Of a DNA stretch of 61,848 nt, positions 24,918-35,517 are shown piece after piece. Source of the stretch: an uncultured Pelagibacteraceae bacterium. GTDB taxonomy: Bacteria > Pseudomonadota > Alphaproteobacteria > Pelagibacterales > Pelagibacteraceae. Under the pieces are notes generated by a model. It made no database searches. It was not told the origin of the DNA and saw nothing but the letters and a program-made list of their open reading frames with translations. The stretch lies in contig CACOSS010000005.1 of assembly GCA_902629955.1 (NCBI GenBank), positions 1 through 61,848 of the forward strand, in the 5' to 3' direction. Each line of letters begins with the position of its first letter. Positions within the stretch are counted from its first letter, which is position 1. The position numbers were made by a program, and so were the translations under genes.

Positions 24918-25829
24918 TTAATGACCAAACCTTAAACTTTTTAAAATATTCTTATTTTCTAAAGTTTGAATTTGTATTTTGACTGAGCTATCAATCCTCA
25001 TATCTTTTTTATTATCCCAGATACCTGCTGCAAGATGCATTATTCCAATTTTGCTATTTGGTAAGAAAGGCTCTACAAATGTGTTATTACTTTCATCAAA
25101 TTTTGGTAAAAGATTACTTGCAATCCAATTACAGTTTAACGGAAGAAACTCAGTATTAACTTCATCTATATAAATACTCATATTAATTGCTAGGCCCTCT
25201 GAGCCAAATATTTTTCCTGATTTTAATGTTATTTCTAAGTTTTTTTGCCATGTGTTCCAACAACTGGAATTTTTCTCCAGTGAAAAAACACCTATATTAA
25301 CGTGAGGTGCAAAAGCGAGTTTTCTTGCTTTATCCATTCCTATTTTTGAACTTACAGCATGTTTAAAATTTTGTGATTTTATTACTGCTAGTTTACCAAA
25401 TAACCAATTTACTTTAGAAGTGATCCTATAACCTGGGCCTATTGTTTGAGTAATTCCTAACTTTCCATTTTCACAAGCCTTAAAATATAAATCTATTGTA
25501 TTCCAGTCATTTACCCAGGCATCACAATCAATCCAAAGATATTTTTCATAATTAGGAAAATACTTTGGCAAAAAAGCCCTAGAAACTTGACTCTTCAGCC
25601 ACTCTTTTCCTCTAACTTTTATTGATGAAACTTGAATATCCCAATTAGCGCTTTTGATCTCGTCTACTTTATCTGAAAGTTTATTTAATTGTTCTTTTTC
25701 TAAACCAGCATCTAATACACATATCGCTACGGAGTTATTTTTATCAAATTGTTTAATAGAGTCTATTAGTTCATTTAATAAATTGAAATAATTTGAGTCT
25801 GCTAAAGAAACTATTACGTTTTTTTTCAT
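24918..25829 (-). CDS. Glycosyltransferase, GT8-like (GT-A fold)
   Basis: This 303-aa soluble protein begins with NVIVSLADSNYFNLLNELIDSI, as in GT8-type enzymes. It has a metal/nucleotide-sugar motif YLWIDCDAWVND (DxD-like, about residues 98-109), and a late His motif (IGIMHLAAGIW) resembling the HxxGxxKPW end of GT8 proteins. The sugar and acceptor are unknown. It is packed with no spacer between rlmE and pssA in a phospholipid-synthesis run, so an envelope glycolipid or lipopolysaccharide role is possible but inferred. Confidence 0.7.
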   Translation of the reverse strand: MKKNVIVSLADSNYFNLLNELIDSIKQFDKNNSVAICVLDAGLEKEQLNKLSDKVDEIKSANWDIQVSSIKVRGKEWLKSQVSRAFLPKYFPNYEKYLWIDCDAWVNDWNTIDLYFKACENGKLGITQTIGPGYRITSKVNWLFGKLAVIKSQNFKHAVSSKIGMDKARKLAFAPHVNIGVFSLEKNSSCWNTWQKNLEITLKSGKIFGSEGLAINMSIYIDEVNTEFLPLNCNWIASNLLPKFDESNNTFVEPFLPNSKIGIMHLAAGIWDNKKDMRIDSSVKIQIQTLENKNILKSLRFGH

Positions 25830-26630
25830 CTATAACATATCTTCAGGCTCATCTTCGTCAGATATTTGGTTTGATAGTGAACCTTTTTTCAATTTTTGGT
25901 AATGAAAAATACTGAAAGGAATTGCTAAAAGATAAATTGAAGAACCTAAAGCAATAACATTAAAAGGAAATATTAATAAAAGTCCAAAAAATGAAACTAT
26001 TCCTAAAAGTAAAAATATTGTTGTACTTCTAGGTACAACAATCTTTTTAAATGAGTAGGTAGGTATTTTACTTATAAGTAAAATTGATACAATTATAAAA
26101 AGAATTGGTGTAATTAATTTAAGATCAAAGTTAAATATATTTAAACCACTCTGTTCATAAACAAGTGGGCTTAGTACTAGTATACCACCTGCGGGCGATG
26201 GAACACCTTCAAAAAAATTATCTCTCCAAGATGGCTCTCCACCTGTATTAATATTAAATCTTGCCAATCTTAAAGCAACACAAACTACATAGATTAAAGA
26301 AATCAACCAGCCAATTTTTCCTAAAGTATTTAAAGTCCAAAAATACATTATAAATGCTGGTGCTACACCAAAACTAATAATATCTGTAAGTGAGTCTAGT
26401 TCTTTACCAACTTTTGAAGTTCCTTTTATTAATCTTGCAATTCTACCGTCTAACCCATCAATAATCGCAGCACATACAATAGCTACTATTGCAAGTTTAA
26501 AGTTTTGATTAAGAGCAAAATTAATAGAGGTCAATCCAATACATACACCAATAAGTGTTAATGTATTAGGTAATATTACTCTAGCACTTTTTTCTGTTAC
26601 AATTTTAAACTTTTTCCTTGGTTCGTTCAT
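25830..26630 (-). CDS. pssA: CDP-diacylglycerol-serine O-phosphatidyltransferase
   Basis: This 266-aa integral membrane protein has the CDP-alcohol phosphotransferase signature DGLDGRIARLIKGTSKVGKELDSLTD, here with the expected DG..AR....G...D...D spacing (about residues 58-83). Seven or so hydrophobic helices follow. It makes phosphatidylserine from CDP-diacylglycerol and serine. The next gene upstream in the unit is psd, whose product decarboxylates this lipid to phosphatidylethanolamine; the pair is the standard route. Confidence 0.94.
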   Translation of the reverse strand: MNEPRKKFKIVTEKSARVILPNTLTLIGVCIGLTSINFALNQNFKLAIVAIVCAAIIDGLDGRIARLIKGTSKVGKELDSLTDIISFGVAPAFIMYFWTLNTLGKIGWLISLIYVVCVALRLARFNINTGGEPSWRDNFFEGVPSPAGGILVLSPLVYEQSGLNIFNFDLKLITPILFIIVSILLISKIPTYSFKKIVVPRSTTIFLLLGIVSFFGLLLIFPFNVIALGSSIYLLAIPFSIFHYQKLKKGSLSNQISDEDEPEDML

Positions 26631-26631
26631 T

Positions 26632-27279
26632 TTATCTTTTAGCTATAAGCGATTCTCCAGCTATAGTTTTCTGATTGACCTTTACTAATGGTTTATAGTT
26701 TTCAAAATACAAATCTGCTCTACTTCCAAATCTTATCATCCCTATTCTTTCTCCTTGAGTAAGATCTGAATTTTCAGAAGTTTCTGTAACAATTCTTCTT
26801 GCTATTAAACCTGCGATTTGAACTACTATTATATCTTCACCTTTTGAATTGGTGATTTTGTAATAATTTCTTTCATTATCTTCACTAGCCTTATCTAGAG
26901 AGGCATTCAAAAACTTTCCAGGCTTATAAAAAATTTCAGATACTTTTCCCGCACAAGGGGATCTATTTACATGGCAATCAAAAACATTCATAAAAATACT
27001 CACTTTAGTAAATTTTTTATTTTCTAAATTAAGTTCTTTTGGTCCGTCATTTTCTTGAACTTGTAAAACTAAACCGTCAGCTGGACTTACTAAATAATCG
27101 TCGTCATTTATTGAATATCTTTCTGGGTCTCTAAAAAAATAGTAACACCAAATGGTAAGAACTAATCCTATTAATCCTAAGAAGCTACTAATTAAGTATA
27201 AGATTATTGTAGCAATAGTAAAAATTACTAAAAATTTATAACCTTCGTTATGAATTGGTGGAAATACTTTGTCTATCAT
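26632..27279 (-). CDS. psd: Phosphatidylserine decarboxylase proenzyme (short type)
   Basis: This 215-aa enzyme converts phosphatidylserine to phosphatidylethanolamine. It is the short alphaproteobacterial type: an N-terminal membrane pair (FTIATIILYLISSFLG), then YLVSPADGLVLQVQE, FDCHVNRSPCAGKV and the self-cleavage site RFGSRADLYF. There the Gly-Ser bond is cut and Ser becomes the pyruvoyl group. It is the first gene of the minus-strand run and is divergent from icd across 76 bases. Confidence 0.94.
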   Translation of the reverse strand: MIDKVFPPIHNEGYKFLVIFTIATIILYLISSFLGLIGLVLTIWCYYFFRDPERYSINDDDYLVSPADGLVLQVQENDGPKELNLENKKFTKVSIFMNVFDCHVNRSPCAGKVSEIFYKPGKFLNASLDKASEDNERNYYKITNSKGEDIIVVQIAGLIARRIVTETSENSDLTQGERIGMIRFGSRADLYFENYKPLVKVNQKTIAGESLIAKR

Positions 27280-27355
27280 AATTATATATTTGGTAATATG
27301 GTCCTAATATGTATATTAAACTCCAAAATTCAATTATTAAGATATATACTCTAAT

Positions 27356-28570
27356 ATGAGCAAAATTAAGGTTAAAAACCCGATTGTTGAGCTAGATGGC
27401 GATGAAATGACTAGGGTGATTTGGGATTTTATAAAAAATAAGCTCATCCTTCCATATTTAGATTTAAATATAAAATATTATGATTTAGGAATTAAAAGCA
27501 GAGACAATACTTCTGACAAAATTACAGTTGATTGTGCTCATGCAATTAAAAAATACGGTGTGGGGATAAAGTGTGCAACTATAACTCCTGATGAAGCTAG
27601 GGTTACAGAATTCAAATTAAAAAAAATGTGGCGATCTCCAAATGGAACAATTAGAAATATTTTGGGAGGAACTGTTTTTAGAGAACCTATATTATGTAAA
27701 AATATTCCCAAGTTAGTTCCAAGTTGGGAAAATCCAATCTGTATTGGTAGACACGCTTTTGGAGATCAATATAGGGCAACAGATTTTCAAGTTCCAGGAA
27801 AAGGAAAACTAGAAATAAAATGGACGTCAGAAGATGGAAAAGACAAAAAAGAATTTGAAGTTTTCAATTTTCCAGGTCCAGGGATTGCGCTTTCAATGTA
27901 TAACTTAGATCAATCCATTGTAGATTTTGCAAGATCCTGTATGAACTACGGTTTAAATAGAAAATGGCCTGTTTTCTTATCGACTAAAAATACGATCTTA
28001 AAGAAATATGATGGAAGATTTAAAGATTTATTTCAAGAAGTCTATGAAAAAGAATTTAAAGAGAAATTCAAAGAAAGAGGAATTACTTACGAACATAGAT
28101 TAATCGATGACATGGTTGCATGTGCAATGAAGTGGAAAGGTAATTATATATGGGCATGTAAAAATTATGATGGTGATGTTCAGTCAGATACAGTTGCACA
28201 AGGTTTTGGATCATTAGGTTTAATGTCTAGTGTTCTAATGAGTCCTGATGGAAAAACAATTGAAGCAGAAGCTGCGCATGGAACTGTAACAAGGCATTAT
28301 AGATTACACCAACAAGGTAAAGAAACTTCAACAAACCCTATTGCATCAATATTTGCATGGGCAAGAGGTTTATACCACAGAGCAAAATTAGATAATAATG
28401 AAGATTTAAAAAAATTTGTCAAAAATTTAGAGAAAACTTGTATTCAAACTGTTGAATCTGGTTCAATGACCAAAGACTTAGCAATATTAGTAGGTCCATC
28501 AACTAAGTATTTAACAACAAATCAATTTTTAGATGTAATTGATGCAAACTTAAAAAAAAGATTAAACTAA
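27356..28570 (+). CDS. icd: Isocitrate dehydrogenase (NADP+), eukaryotic-like type II
   Basis: This 404-aa enzyme is of the homodimeric type found in mitochondria and alphaproteobacteria. It starts [20 protein letters not shown], with [11 protein letters not shown], the substrate-binding [19 protein letters not shown], the metal site [24 protein letters not shown], and the NADP motif [11 protein letters not shown]. It oxidises isocitrate to 2-oxoglutarate in the TCA cycle. A TATACT element only 5 bases before the ATG could give a near-leaderless transcript, but no convincing -35 goes with it. The 3' end overlaps the convergent alaS by 9 bases. Confidence 0.96.
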   Translation: MSKIKVKNPIVELDGDEMTRVIWDFIKNKLILPYLDLNIKYYDLGIKSRDNTSDKITVDCAHAIKKYGVGIKCATITPDEARVTEFKLKKMWRSPNGTIRNILGGTVFREPILCKNIPKLVPSWENPICIGRHAFGDQYRATDFQVPGKGKLEIKWTSEDGKDKKEFEVFNFPGPGIALSMYNLDQSIVDFARSCMNYGLNRKWPVFLSTKNTILKKYDGRFKDLFQEVYEKEFKEKFKERGITYEHRLIDDMVACAMKWKGNYIWACKNYDGDVQSDTVAQGFGSLGLMSSVLMSPDGKTIEAEAAHGTVTRHYRLHQQGKETSTNPIASIFAWARGLYHRAKLDNNEDLKKFVKNLEKTCIQTVESGSMTKDLAILVGPSTKYLTTNQFLDVIDANLKKRLN

Positions 28571-31228
28571 AGCCTTTAAGCTTTTAAAAGCATCCTCAAT
28601 TTTATCTTTATTCACTCCTCCAGCTTGAGCGAAATCAGGTCTCCCCCCGCCACCTTTTCCACCAATAATATCTGACCCATTTTTAACGAACTTAACAGCA
28701 TCATATTTATTTTTAAGCTTATCTGTTACACCTACCGCTAAACCTACTTTGTCGTCTTTGCTTGCAAAAATAATTACTATTCCCTCTCCTATTTCTTTTT
28801 TTCCATTATCAATTAATCTTCTTAATTCTTTTGGAGGAAGTCCATCAATTTTTTGCATTCTTATGTTAATACCATTGATTTTTTCATCTTTAATAATATT
28901 TTTTGATTTATTATTTATTATTTCATTGATAGATAATTTTTCTAATTCTTTATTTAATTCTTTAATTAAATCTTTTTTATTTTCTTTATTTAAATTTGGT
29001 TTTCCTCCAAGTTTTTTAATTTCTTCTGATAAAACTTTAATTGTTTCTTCATCTTTTTGTTCAGAAAGACTAGATTGTTTTTCTTTGTTTTTTAAAAATT
29101 CATCTAGTTGTTTATCTCTAAGAGCTTCAACTCTTCTGACGCCCGCAGCTATAGCTGATTGACTAACTACTTTAAAATTACCAATATCACTGGTATTTTT
29201 TACATGTGTTCCACCACATAATTCGGTTGAAAAATATTTATTTCCTTCTTCACCCATAAAAACCACCCTAACTTCATCTCCATATTTTTCTCCAAATAAT
29301 GCTAATGCACCATGAGCAATACCTTCTTTTGGAGTCATTATTCTTGTAATTACCTCTGATTTTTTATTCACCATTTGATTTACATGTTCATCTATTTTTG
29401 TCATTTCATCTGAAGAAATTGGCTTCATATGACTAAAGTCAAAACGTAATCTATCTGGAGCAACCAATGATCCTTTTTGCATCACGTGTGTTCCTAGTAT
29501 TCTCCTTAAAGACTCGTGCAATAAATGTGTTGCTGAATGATATGCTTTCACATTTTCTCGTCTTTCAATATCAATTTTAAGTTCTACGTTATCCTTCAAA
29601 TTGAAGTTTCCTTTTTCAACTTTTCCGTAATGTACAAATAAATTACCTAATTTTTTTTGAACATCTGAAACTTTAAAAATATTGTTTCCATTAGATATTG
29701 TTCCATTATCACCAACTTGTCCTCCAGACTCACCGTAAAATGGAGTTTGGTTTAAAATTACCATACCCTCCTCACCCTCTTTTAAACTATCAGATTGTTT
29801 GTTATTTTTAATTAAACTTAAAATTACTCCTTCTGCCTGATTAGACTCATAACCTAAAAATTCAGTTGAGCCTATTTTGTCTTTAATTCCAAACCATATT
29901 TCATCTACTGAACTATCACCTGATCCTTTCCAATTTTTCTTTGCAAGTTCCTTGCTGTCTTTCATTAGTTTGTTAAATTTTTCGTGGTCTAAGCTTAATG
30001 ATTTATTTTTAAGAATGTCCTCTGTTAAGTCTAAAGGGAAACCATAAGTGTCATAAAGTTTGAAAGCTACTTCACCAGGTAAAACTTTATCTATCTTTTC
30101 AATCTCATCATCTAATATCTTCATACCTCTTTCTAAAAGTACTAAGAATTTTTCCTCTTCCATTTTTAAGGTTTCTTTAATTAACGATTGTGCTCTTTCC
30201 AATTCAGGATAATTACCAGACATTTCGTTTTCTAAAGTTTTAAATATATTATAAAAAATTGGTTCTTTAGCTCCTAGTAGATGTGAATGCCTCATTCCAC
30301 GTCTCATAATTCTTCTCAATACATAACCTCGTCCTTCATTTGAAGGCAAAACTCCTTCAGCTAATAAAAATGAACTTGCTCTTAAATGGTCAGCAATTAC
30401 TCTAAAACTAGATAGGTTTTTGTCTGTAGGTTTTACTTTAACAGTATCAGAAATTGAATTTATTAATTTTAAAAAGTGATCTGTTTTATAGTTATCATGT
30501 GTACCTTGCAGTAATGCAGCAATTCTCTCCAGTCCCATTCCAGTATCAACAGATGGTTTGGGTAAATCAATTCTTTTATCTTTAGTTACTTGCTCATATT
30601 GCATGAAAACTAAATTCCAGATTTCAATATATCTATCACCATCCTGATCTTTTGTTCCTGGAAGACCTCCTTGTAAATGATCTCCGTGATCATAAAATAT
30701 CTCAGAACAAGGTCCACAAGGTCCTGTTTCGCCCATTGACCAAAAGTTGTCTGATGTTGGTATTCTAATTATTCTGTCCTCACCAAAACCTGTTATTTTC
30801 TTCCACAAATTAAAGGCTTCATCATCCTCATTAAAAACAGTGAAATAAAGTTTATTTTTGTCTAATCCAAAATCTTTTGTAATTAAGTTCCAAGCAAGTT
30901 CAATCGCTCTTTCTTTAAAATAATCTCCAAATGAAAAGTTACCCAGCATTTCAAAAAATGTGTGATGTCTTGGAGTGTATCCAACATTTTCTAAATCGTT
31001 GTGTTTTCCACCAGCTCGTACACATTTTTGGGAAGTTGTGGCTCTTTTATAATCTCTTTTTTCAAGGCCTGTAAAAACATTTTTGAACTGAACCATTCCT
31101 GAGTTTGCAAACATCAACGTTGGATCGTTATTTGGCACTAAATTACTCGAGTCAACGATTGTATGACCGTTTTTCTCAAAATATTTTAAGAAAGTTTTTC
31201 TTATCTCGTTTAGTGATTTGTCGGCCAT
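28562..31228 (-). CDS. alaS: Alanyl-tRNA synthetase
   Basis: This 888-aa protein has all AlaRS parts. The class II core at the N-terminus shows [15 protein letters not shown], the [21 protein letters not shown] motif region and [13 protein letters not shown]. The editing domain has the [11 protein letters not shown] zinc/editing site and [13 protein letters not shown]. The C-Ala domain ends in [17 protein letters not shown] Lys/Glu-rich stretch near residues 700-760 is longer and more charged than in many bacteria. It lies after the recA terminator and is transcribed in the same direction. Confidence 0.97.
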   Translation of the reverse strand: MADKSLNEIRKTFLKYFEKNGHTIVDSSNLVPNNDPTLMFANSGMVQFKNVFTGLEKRDYKRATTSQKCVRAGGKHNDLENVGYTPRHHTFFEMLGNFSFGDYFKERAIELAWNLITKDFGLDKNKLYFTVFNEDDEAFNLWKKITGFGEDRIIRIPTSDNFWSMGETGPCGPCSEIFYDHGDHLQGGLPGTKDQDGDRYIEIWNLVFMQYEQVTKDKRIDLPKPSVDTGMGLERIAALLQGTHDNYKTDHFLKLINSISDTVKVKPTDKNLSSFRVIADHLRASSFLLAEGVLPSNEGRGYVLRRIMRRGMRHSHLLGAKEPIFYNIFKTLENEMSGNYPELERAQSLIKETLKMEEEKFLVLLERGMKILDDEIEKIDKVLPGEVAFKLYDTYGFPLDLTEDILKNKSLSLDHEKFNKLMKDSKELAKKNWKGSGDSSVDEIWFGIKDKIGSTEFLGYESNQAEGVILSLIKNNKQSDSLKEGEEGMVILNQTPFYGESGGQVGDNGTISNGNNIFKVSDVQKKLGNLFVHYGKVEKGNFNLKDNVELKIDIERRENVKAYHSATHLLHESLRRILGTHVMQKGSLVAPDRLRFDFSHMKPISSDEMTKIDEHVNQMVNKKSEVITRIMTPKEGIAHGALALFGEKYGDEVRVVFMGEEGNKYFSTELCGGTHVKNTSDIGNFKVVSQSAIAAGVRRVEALRDKQLDEFLKNKEKQSSLSEQKDEETIKVLSEEIKKLGGKPNLNKENKKDLIKELNKELEKLSINEIINNKSKNIIKDEKINGINIRMQKIDGLPPKELRRLIDNGKKEIGEGIVIIFASKDDKVGLAVGVTDKLKNKYDAVKFVKNGSDIIGGKGGGGRPDFAQAGGVNKDKIEDAFKSLKALV

Positions 31229-31275
31229 ATTTTTAAAATACAGCTTTTTTAATTGATGTCTAGATAACTATAGGG

Positions 31276-31306
31276 AAAAAAGGCGCTTAAAATAAGCGCC
31301 TTTTTA
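31276..31306 (-). terminator. Rho-independent terminator downstream of recA
   Basis: A 13-bp stem is formed by AAGGCGCTTA and TAAGCGCCTT plus flanking A/T pairs, around a 3-base loop, with runs of A on one side and T on the other. On the minus strand it follows recA by 13 bases and ends in a T tract. The symmetry means it could also act on the plus strand, where no gene ends here. It separates recA from alaS. Confidence 0.85.
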
Positions 31307-31318
31307 GATAACTAAAAG

Positions 31319-32440
31319 TTAATTCTTTTTAGATGGTGTCTCTTCTTTTTCTTCTGCTTTTACTTTTTCTTGATCGATAGGATTGCCCTCAATCTTTTTT
31401 GAAATCAAGCCAGCTTTCTCTCTAATAGCCATTTCAATTTCAGCAGCAGCTTTTGGATTTTGTTCAAGGTAAAGTTTTGCATTTTCCTTCCCTTGTCCGA
31501 TTTTCTCACCTTTGTAAGCATACCAGGCACCAGATTTTTCAACTATGTCTGCTTTTGCTCCAAGGTCTATTAATTCCCCCGTTTTGCTAATTCCTTTTCC
31601 ATACATTAAGTCGAATTCAACAACTTTAAATGGTGGCGCAACTTTATTTTTTACTACCTTAACTCTTGTTGCATTTCCAATAATTTGCTCTTTATCTTTA
31701 ATCGCACCAATTCTTCTAATATCCATTCTAACTGATGAATAAAACTTTAATGAGTTACCACCTGATGTAGTTTCTGGACTTCCAAACATAACACCAATTT
31801 TCATTCTAATTTGGTTAATGAAAATAACCATAGTGTTTGTTCTAGAAATCGAACCAGTCAGTTTTCTCAATGCTTGGGACATCAATCTAGCTTGTAAACC
31901 GACATGATGATCTCCCATATCTCCTTCTATTTCTGCTCTAGGAGTTAATGCAGCAACAGAGTCAACAACTAGAACCGACATTGAACCTGATTTTATTAAA
32001 GTGTCAGTAATTTCTAAGGCTTGTTCACCAGTATCTGGCTGCGAAATTAATAGCTCTTCAGTATTAACACCTAATTTTTTTGCATAAACTGGATCTAATG
32101 CATGCTCTGCATCAACAAATCCACAAATACCACCTGCCTTTTGTGCTTCTGCAACTACTTGAAGCGCAAGTGTTGTTTTTCCAGAAGATTCTGGTCCATA
32201 AATTTCGATAATTCTTCCTTTTGGAAGACCACCAATTCCAAGAGCTAAGTCTAAGCTTAAAGATCCTGTTGAAACTGACTCAACATCCATAGCTTTCTGT
32301 TGACCAAGCTTCATTACAGAGCCTTTACCAAAAGTGTCAGTAATTTGATCTATAGCTGCGTCTAGCGCTTTGTTTTTCTCTTTGTTTTCCAAATCTTTAT
32401 CTTTTGCGGTTTTAACCACTTTTAAGTTATTTTTTGTCAT
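31319..32440 (-). CDS. recA: Recombinase A
   Basis: This 373-aa protein has the Walker A motif GPESSGKTT (82-90), [18 protein letters not shown] (Walker B), the DNA loop [32 protein letters not shown] region and the acidic, Lys-rich C-terminus. It drives homologous recombination and triggers self-cleavage of LexA and UmuD. The promoter overlaps an SOS-type box at 32492-32506, and a strong terminator follows the stop. Confidence 0.98.
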   Translation of the reverse strand: MTKNNLKVVKTAKDKDLENKEKNKALDAAIDQITDTFGKGSVMKLGQQKAMDVESVSTGSLSLDLALGIGGLPKGRIIEIYGPESSGKTTLALQVVAEAQKAGGICGFVDAEHALDPVYAKKLGVNTEELLISQPDTGEQALEITDTLIKSGSMSVLVVDSVAALTPRAEIEGDMGDHHVGLQARLMSQALRKLTGSISRTNTMVIFINQIRMKIGVMFGSPETTSGGNSLKFYSSVRMDIRRIGAIKDKEQIIGNATRVKVVKNKVAPPFKVVEFDLMYGKGISKTGELIDLGAKADIVEKSGAWYAYKGEKIGQGKENAKLYLEQNPKAAAEIEMAIREKAGLISKKIEGNPIDQEKVKAEEKEETPSKKN

Positions 32441-32488
32441 TTAATGCCTCTTTTTTTTGCGTTTTTTGTCACTCGAATCATGATATTA

Positions 32489-32516
32489 AATGTACACATT
32501 TTGTTCTCATTGGCAA
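32489..32516 (-). promoter_or_regulatory. Predicted recA promoter overlapped by the SOS box
   Basis: On the minus strand TTGCCA (32511-32516) and TACATT (32489-32494) are 16 bases apart, upstream of recA. The SOS-type box fills the spacer and reaches the -10, the usual position for a LexA-repressed promoter. Each hexamer matches consensus at about 4 of 6 positions. Confidence 0.45.
32492..32506 (-). promoter_or_regulatory. SOS (LexA) box of recA, variant
   Basis: Minus strand GAAC-AAAATGT-GTAC: one perfect and one variant half-site with the alphaproteobacterial N7 spacing. With its flanks it matches the umuD box at 35669-35683 in 24 of 29 aligned positions (by-eye count), which strengthens the call. 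It lies between the -35 and -10 of recA. Confidence 0.7.
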
Positions 32517-32554
32517 GAACTTAATTTATTTAGATAAAATAAGGCAAAAATAGC

Positions 32555-33853
32555 CTAATTATTGAAACCTAAATGATCGGCGCTCAAAATACCAACTGAT
32601 TGAAGAAGTTTAAATTTTGATAATAAAAATTCTCTCTCTGAATTTGCAAGACTTATTTGGGAATTGAGTAAAATAGAATTTGATTGAATCACATCCAATG
32701 TGGATCTACCTTTGCCACTTTCGTATTCTGCAGTAATTCCTTCATTTGCTATTTGAGCTGCTCTTACCTGTAACTTAACAGATTCTAACATACTTGCATT
32801 TGATTTCATGTTTGACCAAGCAGTGGTTACATTAGTATCGTTAATTCTTAACGCATTATCTAATAATAATTTTTTTCTATTTCTTAAGTTTTTAGTTTTA
32901 CTTAAGCTAGCATAATTTTTTCCTCCAGAAAAAAGTGGCCATGATACTGTTGCTTGAACAGTCTCTTTATCTTGTTGGTCAATTGTAGAACTTAAGTCAT
33001 CAGTTTCTTTAGTTTCAAAAGACAATGTTGCTGATGGTGACAAATCAGATTGTGAAATCTTTACGTCTTGTTCTGATTGCTCATACTCTAGTTTTGCAAT
33101 AATTAGTTCTGGGTTATTGATTTTTGATAAATTAATTGCATTTTCTAAAGTCATAGGAATTTTTAAATTTAAATCAGAATTTTTATTTAATGCAAAAGTA
33201 TCTTGAATTGGACCAATAACATTTTCATAATTTAATCTTGCTGTAACAACTTCATTTTTAGCTTGAATAAATTTTGCTTGTGCCTCTGCTAATGAGGATT
33301 CCGATTGTGCAAGATCAGCCACACTAACTTCTCCTCTATCTAATCTAATTCTGTCAGTTTCAACTTGTCTTTCAAGTAAACCAACATTTCTTTCATTAAT
33401 TGAAAATTTTTCATTTGCAACAATCATTCCAGAAAAAGCTTCAACCGCTTTAAGTAGTATTTCCTGTTCAGATTTTAATAATTTTGCATCAGCTAAATCT
33501 AAACCCAATTTACTCTTTTTAAAATCAGCAATACCACCAAAACCCTGGAAAATTTTTTGTTCTATTTTAACTGATTTTGACTCTGGATTAACATCGGTAA
33601 TTGTAGCATTAGTGCCATCCCGATTAGTTAATCTTGAGGTATCCTCTGAACTTTTAGAACCCGATAATGTTATCGAAGGTAAAAAATCACTTCTTGAAAT
33701 ATTAAGATCTGATTTTGATACTTTAATATTTTCTCTTTCAGCATTTAATTCAGGATTATTTTGATATGCCTCTTTTAATGCTTGAGACAAATTAATTGCA
33801 AAAGCATTAGAGGTTAAAAAATAAAAAGCTAAAATTATTAATATTTTTTTCAT
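32555..33853 (-). CDS. tolC: TolC-family outer membrane efflux/secretion protein
   Basis: This 432-aa protein has a signal peptide (cleavage after SNAFA) and two TolC repeats. Each starts with the LSQALKEAYQNNPEL or LENAINLSKINNPELIIAKLEYEQSEQDV type of helix; a GRSTLDVIQSNSILLNSQISLANSEREFLLSKF end is typical. It forms the trimeric outer-membrane duct for tripartite efflux or type I secretion. No inner-membrane partner is adjacent. It overlaps the glycerate-kinase-like gene by 4 bases. Confidence 0.92.
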   Translation of the reverse strand: MKKILIILAFYFLTSNAFAINLSQALKEAYQNNPELNAERENIKVSKSDLNISRSDFLPSITLSGSKSSEDTSRLTNRDGTNATITDVNPESKSVKIEQKIFQGFGGIADFKKSKLGLDLADAKLLKSEQEILLKAVEAFSGMIVANEKFSINERNVGLLERQVETDRIRLDRGEVSVADLAQSESSLAEAQAKFIQAKNEVVTARLNYENVIGPIQDTFALNKNSDLNLKIPMTLENAINLSKINNPELIIAKLEYEQSEQDVKISQSDLSPSATLSFETKETDDLSSTIDQQDKETVQATVSWPLFSGGKNYASLSKTKNLRNRKKLLLDNALRINDTNVTTAWSNMKSNASMLESVKLQVRAAQIANEGITAEYESGKGRSTLDVIQSNSILLNSQISLANSEREFLLSKFKLLQSVGILSADHLGFNN

Positions 33854-34776
33854 TTGTTATATTTTAGTTTTGTAATTTGATGGTGTCCATTTAATGACAT
33901 TACAATTGAAGAGTATTTTGTTGCAGTTTTAAACATATGTTCAGTAATTCTTTGGTATGTCATCATAAAATTTAATACTTCTTGTTTATTCATTACTTTA
34001 GAGTTTTTCTTATTTTTATTTTTTATTTTTAATTTTTTTTCTTGAACCAATCTCCACTTTCTTAATAAAGCAAAATTTTCTGCTTTCAAATATAATAAAC
34101 AATCCATCATGCTATGAAATTTTTTATATTTATTTTTAAGATTTAAATTAACATATTTTCTCCACTTCATAGATTTATCATTAAACCTTTCTAAAGAATT
34201 TATGGGTTTTACAAGTTGTTTTGTACTTTGAGATTTTGCACCAACACACCAGCCTTCGAAAATTACAATATCTGGTTTTGATTTGACTTTATACCATTTA
34301 TTTTTTGAAAGCCTGTCATCTATAGATTTATCAAATTTTGGAAGAGATAAGCTTTTTAACTTTTTTGCTTTAACTTTCCTAAACAAATTAAGCATCATAT
34401 CAATATCATGAGTTCCTGGAACTCCTCTAGTTTTTAACAATGGATGAACTTTTTTTGACAAAATAATTCTTTCTTTCCTAGTTTTATAAAAATCATCAAT
34501 TGAAATTTTAAATACATTTAATTTGAAATATTTTTCCAGAATTATTTTAATTATTGAAGAGATTGTTGTTTTCCCAGTTCCTTGACCACCTGATAAACCA
34601 ACAATCATGGTTTTGTTTTTTTTCACTTTTTTAGCCATCCAAAAACAAATCGGTATAAGGAAAGACCTTAACATTTTATCTTTATTTTTAAATTTTTCGC
34701 TAGAAATTTCTTGAGTTGATATAAACCTATAACAAGGTTTTTTGACTTTATTTAAACATGCAGAAATTTGGGACAT
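33850..34776 (-). CDS. D-glycerate 3-kinase-like P-loop kinase (GLYK/YGR205W family)
   Basis: This 308-aa protein has a Walker A motif IVGLSGGQGTGKTT (about 58-71), ISIDDFYKTRKER, LKTRGVPGTHDIDMMLNLF, LPKFDKSIDDR and IFEGWCVGA. That set is characteristic of plant/yeast-type glycerate kinases. They phosphorylate D-glycerate to 3-phosphoglycerate, linking glyoxylate/serine metabolism to glycolysis. It sits between a GFA gene and tolC in one minus-strand unit; the grouping does not suggest a pathway. Confidence 0.83.
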   Translation of the reverse strand: MSQISACLNKVKKPCYRFISTQEISSEKFKNKDKMLRSFLIPICFWMAKKVKKNKTMIVGLSGGQGTGKTTISSIIKIILEKYFKLNVFKISIDDFYKTRKERIILSKKVHPLLKTRGVPGTHDIDMMLNLFRKVKAKKLKSLSLPKFDKSIDDRLSKNKWYKVKSKPDIVIFEGWCVGAKSQSTKQLVKPINSLERFNDKSMKWRKYVNLNLKNKYKKFHSMMDCLLYLKAENFALLRKWRLVQEKKLKIKNKNKKNSKVMNKQEVLNFMMTYQRITEHMFKTATKYSSIVMSLNGHHQITKLKYNK

Positions 34777-34777
34777 T

Positions 34778-35146
34778 TTATTTTTTATCTAAAGGATGAT
34801 TCCGACCATCATTTACAGCTACATCTTTAAATTTGAAAACATCAATGTCATCTATACAAGCAACGTTTATTCCATAAATTTTTGGATTTATTCTTGGTCT
34901 ATTATGTGTATGAATTCCACAGTTAGTACAAAAATAATGTTTAGCAGTATTAGTATAAAATTGATAAAGTTTTAAAGAATCTTCTCCTTTAATTAATTTA
35001 AAATCATTTTCACCTAATACTCCAATTACGTATCCTTTTTTTTTACAGATAGAACAATTGCATCTCATTATTTTTTCAATTCCATTGTCTGGAATGTTTA
35101 CTTCAGCTTCTACATTTCCACAGTGGCATTTTAATTTTTTTATCAT
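34778..35146 (-). CDS. GFA/CENP-V-type zinc protein (copy 1)
   Basis: This 122-aa protein has the GFA zinc-ligand pattern: CHCGNVEAEV, RCNCSICKKKG and FCTNCGIHTHNRPR. The family was named for glutathione-dependent formaldehyde activation, but most members lack a proven function. A paralogue lies immediately upstream with a one-base overlap. A link to C1 metabolism is possible given formate dehydrogenase elsewhere in the window, but not supported by adjacency. Confidence 0.82.
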   Translation of the reverse strand: MIKKLKCHCGNVEAEVNIPDNGIEKIMRCNCSICKKKGYVIGVLGENDFKLIKGEDSLKLYQFYTNTAKHYFCTNCGIHTHNRPRINPKIYGINVACIDDIDVFKFKDVAVNDGRNHPLDKK

Positions 35147-35517
35147 TATTTTTTCCTATCTAATATATGATTATGTCCATCATTTATTCTTACTTTAAAT
35201 TTAAATAACTCTTCTTCTGTTATTCCATTTAAACATCCTACATTTATACCATATGTATTAGGATCTGCTCTCCTTTGATTGTGAGTATATATTCCGCAAT
35301 TAGTACAAAAATAATGTTTAGCAACGTTTGTATTGAATTGATAAAATTTTAATAACTCCTCTCCTTTTATCACCTTCAAATCTTTTTTATCAATCACAGC
35401 ACTTATTGCTCCCTTCCTTTTACACATTGAACAATTGCATCTATAAAGATCCTCTAAGCCTTTGATTAAGTTCACTTCAATTTCAATTTGACCACAATGA
35501 CAATTCAATTTTTCCAT
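35146..35517 (-). CDS. GFA/CENP-V-type zinc protein (copy 2)
   Basis: This 123-aa paralogue of the next gene has CHCGQIEIEV, RCNCSMCKRKGAIS, KHYFCTNCGIYTHNQRR and a shared NDGHNHILD C-terminus. The two copies are similar along the whole length, so this is a tandem duplication. It is the first gene of the GFA-GFA-kinase-tolC unit and is divergent from umuD across about 170 bases holding the umuD promoter. Confidence 0.82.
   Translation of the reverse strand: MEKLNCHCGQIEIEVNLIKGLEDLYRCNCSMCKRKGAISAVIDKKDLKVIKGEELLKFYQFNTNVAKHYFCTNCGIYTHNQRRADPNTYGINVGCLNGITEEELFKFKVRINDGHNHILDRKK

Noticed and set aside
27340..27358. Leaderless transcript for icd from the TATACT just before the ATG
   Set aside because: No -35 element at the right distance; AT-rich DNA gives many such -10 look-alikes.
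28749..29162. 137-codon plus-strand open frame opposite alaS
   Set aside because: It lies wholly antisense to a well-supported gene. Its Ser/Leu/Ile-rich composition is the mirror of Lys/Glu-rich alaS codons, and no family is recognisable.
32503..32520. GTTC-N10-GAAC palindrome upstream of recA as an alternative SOS box
   Set aside because: Alphaproteobacterial LexA sites have N7 spacing. The overlapping GTAC-N7-GTTC fits better and matches the umuD operator in its flanks.
34778..35517. GFA proteins as a formaldehyde-detoxification step feeding formate dehydrogenase
   Set aside because: The family name is historical and most members lack that activity. The genes are 30 kb from fdh with no shared signals.
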